From the NCBI GenBank assembly GCA_037442505.1, contig JBBIPZ010000003.1, positions 56,229-120,228 of the forward strand: a stretch of DNA of 64,000 bases. Reading direction: 5' to 3'. Under the pieces are notes generated by a model, which saw nothing but the letters and a program-made list of their open reading frames with translations, had not been told where the DNA came from and did no database searches. Position numbers and translations under genes: made by a program. Of this stretch, positions 8,718 to 18,200 are shown in pieces; position 1 is the first letter of the stretch; every line of letters starts with the position of its first letter. The stretch is from JBBIPZ01 sp037442505 [NCBI: Deltaproteobacteria bacterium]. GTDB lineage: Bacteria; CALINM01.

Positions 8718-9394
8718 TTTTAGAAAAACTACTTGAGGAACAAAATAAGCTCTCAGCCGAAGAAATTATTAAGGCTGCCTTTGAAGTATTTAGCCCAGAT
8801 ATAATCGCTACGTCATCTTTTGGTGTCAGCTCAGGTGTATTAATTGACTTAATCTACAAAGCAGGGTTACCTATAAAAATTGTTTACATAAACACAGGGT
8901 TTTTGTTCAAAGAAACAATAGAGTACATAGACGTTATCAAGAAAAAGTATTCAGAGATGGAATTTATAGAACTACTACCTGCAATAGACAGGACAAACTT
9001 TCTTACGCAATATGGTAAAGACATTATGAAACACAATTCAGATATATGCTGTCAAGTTAATAAGGTTGAACCACTAAATAAATTTCTCATAGAAAACAAA
9101 ATAAAAGGGTGGCTTACAGGATTAAGGAGAGAGCAAACCGAGTTTAGAAAGACACTTCAAAGGATAAGCTTAACAAATGCAGGAATTTATAAGATAAATC
9201 CAATTTTGGACTGGACTTCGAAAGAAGTTTATTACTATATGAAAAATAATGAGATACCGTTTCATCCACTTTACAGTAAAGGTTACACAAGTATCGGTTG
9301 TGAGCCTTGCACCGATTTGCCAACAAATGATGAAAGAAGCGGAAGATGGAAAAACAGTAGCAAAAAAGAGTGTGGTATTCACACAAAAATATAA
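8714..9394 (+). CDS. cysH: APS/PAPS reductase with 4Fe-4S cluster
   Basis: A 226-residue PP-loop family enzyme reducing adenylyl sulfate (or PAPS) to sulfite. The start is GTG at 8714, overlapping the cysC stop, with AGGAGA upstream. The nucleotide-binding SSFGVSSG is at about residues 34-41. Paired cysteines C112-C113 ([10 protein letters not shown]) and C196/C199 (GCEPC) ligate the 4Fe-4S cluster typical of APS-type reductases, and the catalytic cysteine is C220 in KECGIH. Cluster-bearing enzymes can accept APS and, in some bacteria, PAPS, so coexistence with CysC is not contradictory. A reductant such as thioredoxin is expected but not encoded here. Confidence 0.92.
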   Translation: MILEKLLEEQNKLSAEEIIKAAFEVFSPDIIATSSFGVSSGVLIDLIYKAGLPIKIVYINTGFLFKETIEYIDVIKKKYSEMEFIELLPAIDRTNFLTQYGKDIMKHNSDICCQVNKVEPLNKFLIENKIKGWLTGLRREQTEFRKTLQRISLTNAGIYKINPILDWTSKEVYYYMKNNEIPFHPLYSKGYTSIGCEPCTDLPTNDERSGRWKNSSKKECGIHTKI

Positions 9395-9409
9395 ATCAAG
9401 GAGTAAGGT

Positions 9410-9634
9410 ATGGTTATAATGGTTAATGGACAAAAAACAGAATTTAAAGAAGAAGTTTTAAAAATTCCAGAACTATTAGAGAAAATCAAAATTGACTCAC
9501 CAGATATGGTTACAGTAGAAGTTAATGGCGAAATAATCTATAAAGCCTCATATCCCACATTTGTTATTAAAGATGGAGACTCAATTGAGTTTTTATATTT
9601 TATGGGTGGTGGGGCAAATGGAGACAGAATATGA
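9410..9634 (+). CDS. hcyS: ThiS/MoaD-like sulfur-carrier protein with C-terminal extension (HcyS-like)
   Basis: A 74-residue ubiquitin-like sulfur carrier. The beta-grasp pattern runs MVNGQKTEF, VTVEVNGEII, a KDGDSIEFLYF strand, then GGG at residues 66-68. Normal ThiS and MoaD end at the Gly-Gly. Here six residues (ANGDRI) follow, so the Gly-Gly must be exposed by proteolysis before adenylation and thiocarboxylation. A JAMM protease is encoded two genes downstream and an E1-like enzyme overlaps by 4 bases. This trio matches HcyS-HcyF-HcyD of the protein-thiocarboxylate methionine pathway described in Wolinella. Family membership is clear; the pathway assignment is inference. Ribosome site AGGAG. 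Confidence 0.85.
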   Translation: MVIMVNGQKTEFKEEVLKIPELLEKIKIDSPDMVTVEVNGEIIYKASYPTFVIKDGDSIEFLYFMGGGANGDRI

Positions 9635-10434
9635 GATTTACAGAATCACAAATTGAAAGATACAGCAGGCATATCATTCTAAAGCAAGTAGGTGTAAAAG
9701 GTCAGGAAAAGATTCTTGATGCAAAAGTTTTGATTATCGGTGCTGGTGGACTTGGCTCACCAGCAGCATTATACCTTGCCGCTGCAGGCGTTGGGCAGAT
9801 AGGTATAGTTGATCAGGACGTGGTAGAAATTTCTAATCTACAACGACAGGTGATACATTTCACCCCCGATATTGGCAAAAAAAAGGTAGAATCTGCCAGA
9901 GAAAAAATTAACCAGATAAACCCGGACGTAAAAGTAACGACATATTTTGATCGAGTAAATGCCGAAAATATTCTTCAGATTATCAATGATTACGACTTTA
10001 TTATTGATGGAACAGACAACTTTTCTGCAAAATTTTTGATTAATGATGCCTGTGTGTTTGCAAAAAAGCCATTTTCTCACGGTGGAATTCTAAGGTTTCA
10101 GGGGCAAACGCTTACCTTTACACCAGATTCAACGTGCTATAGATGTATTTTTGATCAGCCCCCACCAAAAGGGTCTGTCCCAACTTGCAGTCAAGCTGGT
10201 ATATTAGGTGCGGTTGCAGGGATACTTGGCACTATTCAAGCTTCAGAGGCATTAAAATACATTGTGGGAATTGGTGAGTTACTAACTAATAAACTGCTAA
10301 CATTTGATGCTCTGAATATGGAATTCAGAACAATTAACCTAAAACGTAACTCAAACTGTCCTATTTGTGGAGTCAACCCAGTTATTACTAAGTTACAGGA
10401 TTACGAACAACCAGTATGTGATTTAAAAAGATGA
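9631..10434 (+). CDS. hcyF: ThiF/MoeB-type sulfur-carrier adenylyltransferase (HcyF-like)
   Basis: A 267-residue E1-like enzyme that adenylates the C-terminal glycine of a sulfur carrier. The nucleotide-binding GAGGLGSPAALYLAAAGVG is at residues 38-56, followed by NLQRQVIH (arginine contacting phosphate), the DGTDNFSAKFLIND segment and a zinc site made by CYRC in the middle and CPIC near the C terminus. It lacks a rhodanese domain and is of MoeB/ThiF size. The ATGA overlap with the carrier gene and the downstream JAMM gene indicate that its partner is the adjacent 74-residue carrier. Confidence 0.88.
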   Translation: MRFTESQIERYSRHIILKQVGVKGQEKILDAKVLIIGAGGLGSPAALYLAAAGVGQIGIVDQDVVEISNLQRQVIHFTPDIGKKKVESAREKINQINPDVKVTTYFDRVNAENILQIINDYDFIIDGTDNFSAKFLINDACVFAKKPFSHGGILRFQGQTLTFTPDSTCYRCIFDQPPPKGSVPTCSQAGILGAVAGILGTIQASEALKYIVGIGELLTNKLLTFDALNMEFRTINLKRNSNCPICGVNPVITKLQDYEQPVCDLKR

Positions 10435-10442
10435 GGAAACGT

Positions 10443-10841
10443 ATGAAAATTAAAATACCCAGAGAGATAATTAATGAAATATTTCAACACGCATTATCAG
10501 GCAGACCAAACGAAGTATGTGGAATATTAGGGGGCAAAGGCTGGGTGGTAAAAAAAATATACAGGATGACCAATACAGAAGGTAGTCCTGAGAGCTATCT
10601 CATGGATCCAAAAGAACAGTTTTCGGTTATTAAAGATTTAAGAAACAACGATCTTGAGATGCTTGCAATATACCATAGTCATCCCCAAACACCTGCCCGT
10701 CCATCATCTAAGGATATCGAAATGGCATTTTATCCAAATGTAGTATATCTAATTACATCTTTGGAGAGTACAGAGCCGTATATAAAAGGGTTCTGGATTG
10801 TCAACAAAACCGTAACTGAAGCAAATATTATAATAATTTGA
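10443..10841 (+). CDS. hcyD: JAMM/MPN+ metalloprotease (Mec+/HcyD-like)
   Basis: A 132-residue zinc isopeptidase-type protein. The JAMM motif is complete: Glu24 in NEVCGILGG, then H78-S-H80, Ser88 and Asp91 (HxHx7Sx2D). Relatives include Mec+, which trims the CysO carrier in actinobacteria, and HcyD, which trims HcyS. The adjacent carrier with a six-residue tail is the obvious substrate. I use ATG 10443 because GAGGAA lies just upstream. ATG 10431, overlapping the previous stop, lacks a ribosome site and would add MRKR. Confidence 0.87.
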   Translation: MKIKIPREIINEIFQHALSGRPNEVCGILGGKGWVVKKIYRMTNTEGSPESYLMDPKEQFSVIKDLRNNDLEMLAIYHSHPQTPARPSSKDIEMAFYPNVVYLITSLESTEPYIKGFWIVNKTVTEANIIII

Positions 10842-10851
10842 AGGTAAAAAA

Positions 10852-11760
10852 ATGATTAGTAAAAGCTTGAACCATTTAAAAAAATTAGAAGCAGAAAGCA
10901 TTTATATAATGCGAGAGGTAGTAGCAGAGTTTGAAAATCCCGTGATGCTATACTCTATAGGTAAAGACTCTTCTGTTATGTTGCATCTTGCATTAAAGGC
11001 TTTTTACCCGGGGAAGCCACCTTTTCCATTGTTGCACGTTGATACCACTTGGAAATTCAGGGAAATGATTGAATTTCGAGATAAAAGGGTTAAAGATTTA
11101 GGACTTGAACTTATTGTTCACATTAATGAAGAAGGTTTGAAGAACAATGTAAATCCATTTACACATGGCAGTAAAAAATACACAGATATTATGAAAACTG
11201 AGGCTCTGAAACAGGCTTTGAATAAATATGGTTTCGATGCTATTTTTGGGGGAGCAAGAAGAGACGAAGAAAAATCTCGAGCAAAGGAAAGGGTTTTTTC
11301 ATTTAGAGACAAAAACCATCGTTGGGATCCTAAGAATCAGAGACCGGAGCTCTGGAGGCTTTATAACAGCAAGATCAACAAAGGTGAAAGTATTCGTGTA
11401 TTCCCATTGTCTAACTGGACGGAGTTAGATATATGGCTCTATATTTATCGGGAAAATATACCAATAGTACCACTTTACTTTGCTAAAAAACGTCCTATTG
11501 TAAAGAGAAAAGAAGGGCTTATTATGGTTGATGATGAAAGAATGCATCTTTTACCCGGTGAAAAACCAGCAATGGAAATGGTTCGTTTTAGAACATTGGG
11601 GTGCTATCCTCTCACAGCTGCAATAAGATCTGAAGCTACTACTCTGCCAGAAATTATTAGAGAAATGTTTCTTACTAAAACTTCAGAACGGCAAGGCAGA
11701 CTAATTGATTTTGATGTTTCTGGCTCTATGGAACAAAAGAAAAAGGAAGGATATTTTTAA
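10852..11760 (+). CDS. cysD: Sulfate adenylyltransferase subunit 2
   Basis: The catalytic ATP-sulfurylase subunit, forming APS from sulfate and ATP with energy from GTP hydrolysis by CysN. The 302-residue length and PP-loop [17 protein letters not shown] match the family. Further marks are [44 protein letters not shown] and the C-terminal [11 protein letters not shown]. An AAGG ribosome site lies upstream. The stop overlaps the first base of the cysN ATG (TAATG arrangement), a typical coupled heterodimer. Confidence 0.96.
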   Translation: MISKSLNHLKKLEAESIYIMREVVAEFENPVMLYSIGKDSSVMLHLALKAFYPGKPPFPLLHVDTTWKFREMIEFRDKRVKDLGLELIVHINEEGLKNNVNPFTHGSKKYTDIMKTEALKQALNKYGFDAIFGGARRDEEKSRAKERVFSFRDKNHRWDPKNQRPELWRLYNSKINKGESIRVFPLSNWTELDIWLYIYRENIPIVPLYFAKKRPIVKRKEGLIMVDDERMHLLPGEKPAMEMVRFRTLGCYPLTAAIRSEATTLPEIIREMFLTKTSERQGRLIDFDVSGSMEQKKKEGYF

Positions 11761-13166
11761 TGAAAAAATTAATTAACATTGGAGATTATTTAAAAAAGCA
11801 TGAACAAAAAGAGCTGCTCAGGTTTATAACCTGTGGGAGTGTTGACGACGGTAAAAGCACACTAATTGGGAGACTATTACACGATTCCAGACAGATTTAC
11901 GAAGACCAGCTTGAATCTGTGAAGCGAGATTCTAAAAAGGTAGGAACAACAGGCAACGAACCCGATCTTGCGCTTCTTGTAGATGGATTACAAGCAGAAC
12001 GTGAGCAAGGAATTACAATTGATGTAGCTTATAGATACTTTTCAACAGATAAACGCAAGTTTATAATTGCTGATACTCCCGGACATGAACAATACACACG
12101 CAACATGGCAACAGGGGCGTCTACAGCTGATCTTGCAATCATATTAGTTGATGCACAAAAAGGCCTATTAACTCAAACGTTCAGACATAGTTATATCGTG
12201 GATCTGCTTGGTATTAAACATATCATCGTTGCTATAAATAAAATGGACGCTGTAAATTATGAGGAAAAACTGTTTAACAAAATAACTCAAGATTATTCAG
12301 AGTTTTCAAAAAATTTATCTGCAAAAGATATAGCTTTCATTCCAGTATCTGCACTAAAAGGTGATAATGTCGTTAATAAAAGCAGCAATATGAAATGGTA
12401 TAAAGGTAAAACTTTACTTGAAACTCTTGAAACAATTCAGATTGTTAACGATATAGATTTTGTAAAATTTAGATTTCCGGTTCAGTATGTGAATCGTCCT
12501 GATTCTCAATTTAGAGGTTATAGTGGCACCATCGTGTCAGGTATAGCAAAAAAAGGCGAGGAAATCATAGTGCTGCCTTCAAGAAAAAGGTCTAAAATAA
12601 AATCCATTCTCACATATGACGCCGAGCTTGAAACTGCCTATCCAGATATGGCTGTCACAATTACACTCACTGATGAGATTGATGTAAGCAGGGGGGACGT
12701 AATTACAGACACAGTTAATCTACCCTACATTGGTGACTGTTTCGACGCCATTATTGTGTGGATGAGTGAAGACGAGATGGTTCCTGGGAAAACTTATGAG
12801 ATTAAACATTGCAATAAAGTATTCAGTGGACATATTGACAAAATTCATTACCTTGTTGATATAAACACACTTGAACACAAAGAGGTAAATAAGCTAAAAC
12901 TTAACGAAATTGCATTTTGCAGACTTGTCCTGTCTGAGTCGGTTGTGTTTGACACATATCAAACGATTAAAGATATGGGAAACTTCATACTAATCGACAG
13001 ACTAAGCAACAACACCCTTGCAGGAGGGATGATTACTGGAAAATCAACTAATACAACTGATGATTTTACACATAAAAATGTTTCAAATTTCGAGTTTGAG
13101 CTCAACCAATTAGTTGTTAAGTATTTTCCACATTGGGGGGCTAAAGATTTGAGTAAATTGAAATAA
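11760..13166 (+). CDS. cysN: Sulfate adenylyltransferase subunit 1 (GTPase)
   Basis: An EF-Tu-like GTPase that drives APS formation with CysD. G1 is GSVDDGKST, followed by the switch region EREQGITIDVAYRYF, G3 DTPGHEQYTRN and G4 NKMD. The two C-terminal beta-barrel domains are present. The 468-residue length corresponds to stand-alone CysN; there is no fused APS kinase, consistent with a separate cysC in the operon. It is the last gene of the operon and is followed by a hairpin terminator. Confidence 0.96.
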   Translation: MKKLINIGDYLKKHEQKELLRFITCGSVDDGKSTLIGRLLHDSRQIYEDQLESVKRDSKKVGTTGNEPDLALLVDGLQAEREQGITIDVAYRYFSTDKRKFIIADTPGHEQYTRNMATGASTADLAIILVDAQKGLLTQTFRHSYIVDLLGIKHIIVAINKMDAVNYEEKLFNKITQDYSEFSKNLSAKDIAFIPVSALKGDNVVNKSSNMKWYKGKTLLETLETIQIVNDIDFVKFRFPVQYVNRPDSQFRGYSGTIVSGIAKKGEEIIVLPSRKRSKIKSILTYDAELETAYPDMAVTITLTDEIDVSRGDVITDTVNLPYIGDCFDAIIVWMSEDEMVPGKTYEIKHCNKVFSGHIDKIHYLVDINTLEHKEVNKLKLNEIAFCRLVLSESVVFDTYQTIKDMGNFILIDRLSNNTLAGGMITGKSTNTTDDFTHKNVSNFEFELNQLVVKYFPHWGAKDLSKLK

Positions 13167-13272
13167 TGAGACCTTTGAAAAAGGTGTCTTACTTTGGGGC
13201 ATATCGAAAGCCAACTGATCGCAGGTTATTACAATGATTTTAAAGACCGTTGTTGTGTTTTGCAAAGTTTTT

Positions 13273-13311
13273 ATAATTTGAGCCCTTTTCCAGTGGACTC
13301 AAATTATTTTT
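13273..13311 (+). terminator. Rho-independent terminator of the sulfate operon
   Basis: A perfect 10-bp inverted repeat (ATAATTTGAG at 13273-13282, CTCAAATTAT at 13298-13307) with a 15-base loop, itself containing CC/GG, runs into TTTTT on the plus strand. It overlaps the stop codon of the convergent metW gene. On the minus strand there is no T-run, so it mainly serves the cys operon. Confidence 0.7.
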
Positions 13312-13927
13312 GCAGGATAAATACTACCTGTTCAGCAAAAAAATTGGGGAAAATATTTATCCGTCTATCTTTCGTGAACCCAACAAAGTTTTTTATTTTA
13401 ATATTCTCCCGTTCACAAAAATCGATAAAATCCTTAATTGTAAAGTAATGCAAGTTTGGCGTTTCATCCCACCTGTAAGGCAAAGCCTTTGTTCTCGGTG
13501 TTTTTCCTAATATGCCGATATAGAAGCGAACAAAAAGGTAAGCAAAGTTTGGGAAAGAAACAATCACCTCACTACCCACCCTCAGTGCTTCGTGTATGAC
13601 TTTTTTGGGTTTTTTAGTTTCTTGTAACGTAAAATTTAAAATCACATAATCAAAAAAATTGTCTGGAAAGTCCGGCAATCCTTCATCTATATCGAAATGT
13701 TCTACTGTAACTCCCTTTGTAACACACTTATAAATCATTTTTTCATCATTTTCTATTCCCACGCCTTTGACGTTTCTCTTATCAATTAAAAGTCTCAAAA
13801 GCTCACCATCGCCACATCCTAAATCAAGCACTTTAGCATTTTCAGGAATGATGTCTATAATTATCTGATAATCAAATCTCACCTTTTCCAAGCAGACAAA
13901 CTCCAACTTATATTTTTTCGTAAGCAT
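13304..13927 (-). CDS. metW: MetW-like SAM-dependent methyltransferase fold protein
   Basis: A 207-residue class I methyltransferase-fold protein. The SAM-binding motif I is [12 protein letters not shown], followed by VGIENDEK and the MetW-typical [21 protein letters not shown], then PFxxR-type C-terminal blocks ([24 protein letters not shown]). MetW is encoded next to metX in many proteobacteria and is thought to support homoserine acetylation. Here the genes overlap by 20 bases, metX first. The MetW assignment is strong; the precise biochemical role of the family is less settled. Confidence 0.9.
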   Translation of the reverse strand: MLTKKYKLEFVCLEKVRFDYQIIIDIIPENAKVLDLGCGDGELLRLLIDKRNVKGVGIENDEKMIYKCVTKGVTVEHFDIDEGLPDFPDNFFDYVILNFTLQETKKPKKVIHEALRVGSEVIVSFPNFAYLFVRFYIGILGKTPRTKALPYRWDETPNLHYFTIKDFIDFCERENIKIKNFVGFTKDRRINIFPNFFAEQVVFILQK

Positions 13928-15059
13928 TATTTAAAAAATGTCTTACAAGATGTTCCTGTTCTTGATTTTTAATCAAAAAGGCGTCATGCCCATAAGTTGA
14001 CGATATCTCACAATAGGTAACGTCTACCCACGCATATTTTAAAACTCTTACAATCTCCTTGGATTGATATGGTGGATAGAGCCAATCATGGGAGTAGGAT
14101 ATTACGAGAAATTTAGTTTTTAGATTATAAAAACGCTGAATTAGCTCTCGATTATCTCCAAGGTCGAAGTAATCTATCGCTTTCGTTATATACAGATAAG
14201 AATTGGCATCAAATCTCTGAACAAAGGTCTCTCCACGATATTTAAGATACTGTTCCACTTCAAAATCAGCTTCAAAATCATATCCATACCTTTCTTTGTT
14301 GCGTCTTCTTCTGCCAAACTTTTCCTTCATTGAGTCGTCACTCATATATGTAATATGCCCAATCATCCTTGCTACTGCAAGGCCGTTTGAAGGAAAACTT
14401 GCTCCGTAATAATCCCCACCCAACCATTCAGGGTCTGTCATAATAGCCCTTCTACCCACTTCATTAAAGGCGATTTGTTGGGGGGTATGTCGCATTGTTG
14501 TAGCTATCGGTATCGCTGTAGCTACCTTTTCCGGATATGAGTAAACCCATTGAAGCACCTGCATTCCGCCCATAGAGCCACCCGCAACACAGAAAAGCCT
14601 TTCTATGCCTAAATGTTCAATAAGCTTATTTTGTGCATCTACCATATCTTTTATTGTAACGACAGGAAAGCTCATGCCATAAGGCTTACCAGTCTTCGGA
14701 TTAATAGAACTGGGGCCTGTTGACCCCTTACAGCCACCAATCACGTTTGAGCAGATAATAAAAAATCTGTCTGTGTCAAATGGCTTGCCAGGCCCAATCA
14801 TAATTTCCCACCAGCCCAACCTTTTTGTGTCTTTACAGATGCCAGCTGCATGTGCGTCGCCTGTTAGCGCATGGCATATAAGAATTGCGTTATCTTTATT
14901 GGCATTAAAATTACCGTAAGTTTCGTAAGCAATCGTTACAGGTGAGAGCTGTTCTCCACTTTCTAATTGCAAACTATCAAACGTAAAAAACTTCGTTTCA
15001 GTATAGCCTAACGGGCTAACATCGCCTTTAACATCTTCTTTTACAAGTTCAATAACCAT
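13908..15059 (-). CDS. metX: Homoserine O-acetyltransferase
   Basis: Transfers acetyl (or succinyl in some members) to homoserine, making the acceptor for homocysteine synthesis. The 383-residue alpha/beta-hydrolase shows [11 protein letters not shown] near residue 63, the nucleophile elbow [12 protein letters not shown] (Ser at about 160), [23 protein letters not shown] and the C-terminal catalytic Asp/His region (YSHDWLYPP and YGHDAFLI). No ribosome site precedes the ATG. A well-formed promoter places the transcription start at the start codon itself. It overlaps metW. Confidence 0.95.
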   Translation of the reverse strand: MVIELVKEDVKGDVSPLGYTETKFFTFDSLQLESGEQLSPVTIAYETYGNFNANKDNAILICHALTGDAHAAGICKDTKRLGWWEIMIGPGKPFDTDRFFIICSNVIGGCKGSTGPSSINPKTGKPYGMSFPVVTIKDMVDAQNKLIEHLGIERLFCVAGGSMGGMQVLQWVYSYPEKVATAIPIATTMRHTPQQIAFNEVGRRAIMTDPEWLGGDYYGASFPSNGLAVARMIGHITYMSDDSMKEKFGRRRRNKERYGYDFEADFEVEQYLKYRGETFVQRFDANSYLYITKAIDYFDLGDNRELIQRFYNLKTKFLVISYSHDWLYPPYQSKEIVRVLKYAWVDVTYCEISSTYGHDAFLIKNQEQEHLVRHFLNNAYEKI

Positions 15060-15065
15060 ATTTTT

Positions 15066-15094
15066 ATTCTATATATCTTGCCGCAATTATTCAA
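15066..15094 (-). promoter_or_regulatory. Sigma-70 promoter of metX-metW, predicting a leaderless transcript
   Basis: On the minus strand TTGAAT (15089-15094), a 17-base spacer and TAGAAT (15066-15071) are followed by only six bases before the metX ATG. With usual spacing, +1 is the A of ATG. This agrees with the absence of any Shine-Dalgarno sequence there. Confidence 0.6.
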
Positions 15095-15162
15095 CAGTAA
15101 TATTTTAAGAAGCTGCCAAATCTTTATGGGCTTTTGCAAACCTTAAAATTCAAATACTTAAT

Positions 15163-15197
15163 AATATAACCCCCCTTTGAAAAAGAGGGGTTATATT
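15163..15197. repeat. Palindromic intergenic element (hairpin with CCCC/GGGG core)
   Basis: A perfect 11-bp inverted repeat (AATATAACCCC / GGGGTTATATT) with a 13-base loop, in the gap between pilY1 and metX. There is no run of T after either side, so it is a poor terminator in itself. The CCCCTTTG..AAGAGGGG core resembles the elements at 23430-23456 and 44716-44737, suggesting a dispersed REP-like family. Confidence 0.55.
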
Positions 15198-15261
15198 GGA
15201 AGGATTTAAGTACTCAAGTAATTCTTTGACGAAGAATGATAGGTGTTAGATTATATTGAAG

Positions 15262-18200
15262 TTACCACTTCTCTCGCCATAAAATATATCCGCTTTTTGC
15301 TTGTGCAGCAGTTTGAAATTCTACCGTTAAAATTTCTCCTGTTGATTGTTGAATATAAGCTTTTCCTCCCTTTTCGCGTCCCATATGAACACTTATACTT
15401 GAAGGCGTTCCAGAACTTAACGATAGCCTTTTATTGTTCACTGTTCCTGTGGTGCCAATTAAAGGTTTAATGTAAGCAGAACCGGTTAAGGCATATAATG
15501 CATAAATGTTACCGTGCCCCCCACCGCCGCATACATCTCCAGTAGGAGTGAAGGTAGTAAATAAGACAACATCACCAATCAAAGATGGTTTAGCAACACC
15601 TCTTTCCTTTGATTCAGTCATGTTGCATAGCCAACCATAATGAGTAGTGGAAAATCTAATTGCATCTTTTAACTGATCAAAGGTGCTATTGGTACTACCG
15701 GTAATAGGAGAAGCTCCCAACACAGTACCTGATGTATTAACAACTACACTGGATACATCAAACAAACTACTTTCTGTCAGGCTGGTTGTGCAAGTGGTTA
15801 AAAATGCTGCGTTAAAACATGGATCCTTAAATCCATACATCTTTTCTTGTGTAGTGGAAGCTTTATCTCCCGAATGCAAAAAACGTCCTGAAGAAATATA
15901 TATCCATAAATCATTGCCTTTCAACGTAACAGCAGGTGCAGATAATAAAGGTCTTCCATTACTGGCAGTATCTAAAACTTTTCTTATAGTCCAGCCACTT
16001 GGCAAATCTGTGTTTGTTAATATCCTATAAAATGCGCCTCCTTGAGTTAATTGATTAGTACCATAAGAGGCTCCAACATAAATTACGTCAGAATTGTAAT
16101 CTAAATCATAATCGAGTGTCACAGGACTTCCCATAATTGCGTTTGACAAACCTGTATCTATGATCCAATAGTTGCTATTAAGAGTCCAAGTAGCTCCACC
16201 ATTTTTTATATCGATAACAAACAGTTTTCCATTTTTCGTTGATATTCCGTAATAACCAGCTGAATCTTTATACATTGTAGTCGCACCTGTATTTGGATCC
16301 CGACCCATGGGACCAGAACCAAATACGGCATACCACTTATCTCCCCTCTTCACAACTGATGGATAGCTAAGTGTCATTCCTAAATCAGGGTGAGAAAATT
16401 CCCATAGAAGCTTTGGATTTTGAGGATCTGTGACATCTATTGCAAAATATGAGGGATATAAAGTAGTAGGGTTACCTCCTATCGTAGTTTTAATTTCGCC
16501 AGCCCCCAACCTCATACCACCAATAAGCACGGTCCCCCAACCACCTATATGGGTTGAGTCAGGTGTAAAAATTTTCAAATCAACAATCTTTGGCTTTAGA
16601 TCAACGCCGAAAACATGTCTATAATCATCTTGAGTTTGCCAATATAAGTGTGGGAGAAAAGATTTGGGTATAAACCCCCAAAGCTCATTACCAAACCCAA
16701 TATTATATGGGTCTTCAAACCAACCCGTTTCTTTACCAAAAGTATTAGGGTTGTCACCTTGATGATAAACTCCAGCATAAAATGCATGCAAAATCCCATC
16801 ATTAGACCCTGAATAAACTACAGAAGCTCTATTTTGATATGCTTTGTAAAAATCATAGTAGCTCTTATCTCCATAAATTAAGTCATAGTTTTCTGAAGGT
16901 ACAGACACTACAGTTGGAGTTGAATAAACAATATCTCCTAACTTCCATACCCTTTGCATGCCATTAACATTTACATACCGAGTTCTGTAACCATTGACAG
17001 CTTCTCCTCTAACAAATTTTATAACATTTGCTGACTCAGTTGAAGGATCTGTTGCGTTAGCCACTTTTGGACCTAAAAAATCTTTTAAAGATGAGGTATT
17101 GCTAGTATCAAAAATTAACCTACCACTCTCCGTTCCGTCTGTAGATGTAAATAATGTCCTATCCACGGGGTCTTTAAGAGCAAGGCTTTTTCCTGCTTCC
17201 CATAGGCTTTTAATTTCTGTAAGCGGTATTGTTTTAATTGCAGCCCCATCAGATACACCATCACCATTTGCATCCTCATAAAGATCTGCTACGGTATCCT
17301 TTGTAACATCGTCCAGTCTAAATTTAACAATTCTATCGATTGTTAGCTCAAGACGTTGATCATTATTCGAATCCTCTCTGATATTACCATAATAATCGAC
17401 AAATAGTCCCTGTAGAAATCCCGTCCATTTAATTGGTCCATAATCTCCCTCTAAGATTGGTTTAAAGAAAGCCTGAAAAAGTGCACCTTCACCTTCTGCA
17501 GATGAGGCAAGAACAGAAACAGCTGTTCCTGAAGCTGTTCTTTTTAATATATCCAGAAAAACTTCTTCTAATTTCTGCTCTAACTGCAAAGGATTAGCGA
17601 CTAAATAGTACGCATCAGGAACACCATTTTTATCCTGATCCCATTCTTCTTGTAAATCTGGTTTTGAATTACTATTTTTATCAATAAAGCTACCCCATTT
17701 TGCAGCATACCATAATGGATCATGCAAGAAACCTAATGTTCCTGTCGAAGAAACTGTAAAAACCTTATACCACTCTGATGCCATAGAGCCAAAAGGAGCT
17801 GGCGTAAGATTGTCATCTCTTAATGGTAAGTAATAGTTATCTTCAGTTGTTCCAGCTATAGTAAAACCAAGAGCGGTTGCATAACCGCTTGATGCGTACT
17901 CGCGTTTAATGTAAACAAGCACTTGATTAGTCCCAACAAGATTACTGTAAGGTGCTACAGAACCTAAATTATACTTGTCCACGTAGGCTTTGGTAACAAT
18001 TTCATACTTTACAATGCTATCCATATCAAAATCGTTTAATTTTTGAGCATCGTCAAAATTGACTCTATAGGAAGCATATATAACATTGTTGCTGTTATCG
18101 TATTCAATGTTTTCAATGTATGTTGAAGCTATTTGGTTTGACTGACAGATAGCACTACTAGAACATCCACCAAGATTAATGCTTCCATCGCTTCTCAAAG

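Noticed and set aside
13194-13510. Short plus-strand frames between cysN and metW
   Set aside because: They run through the terminator and antisense to metW, with no ribosome site or conserved content.
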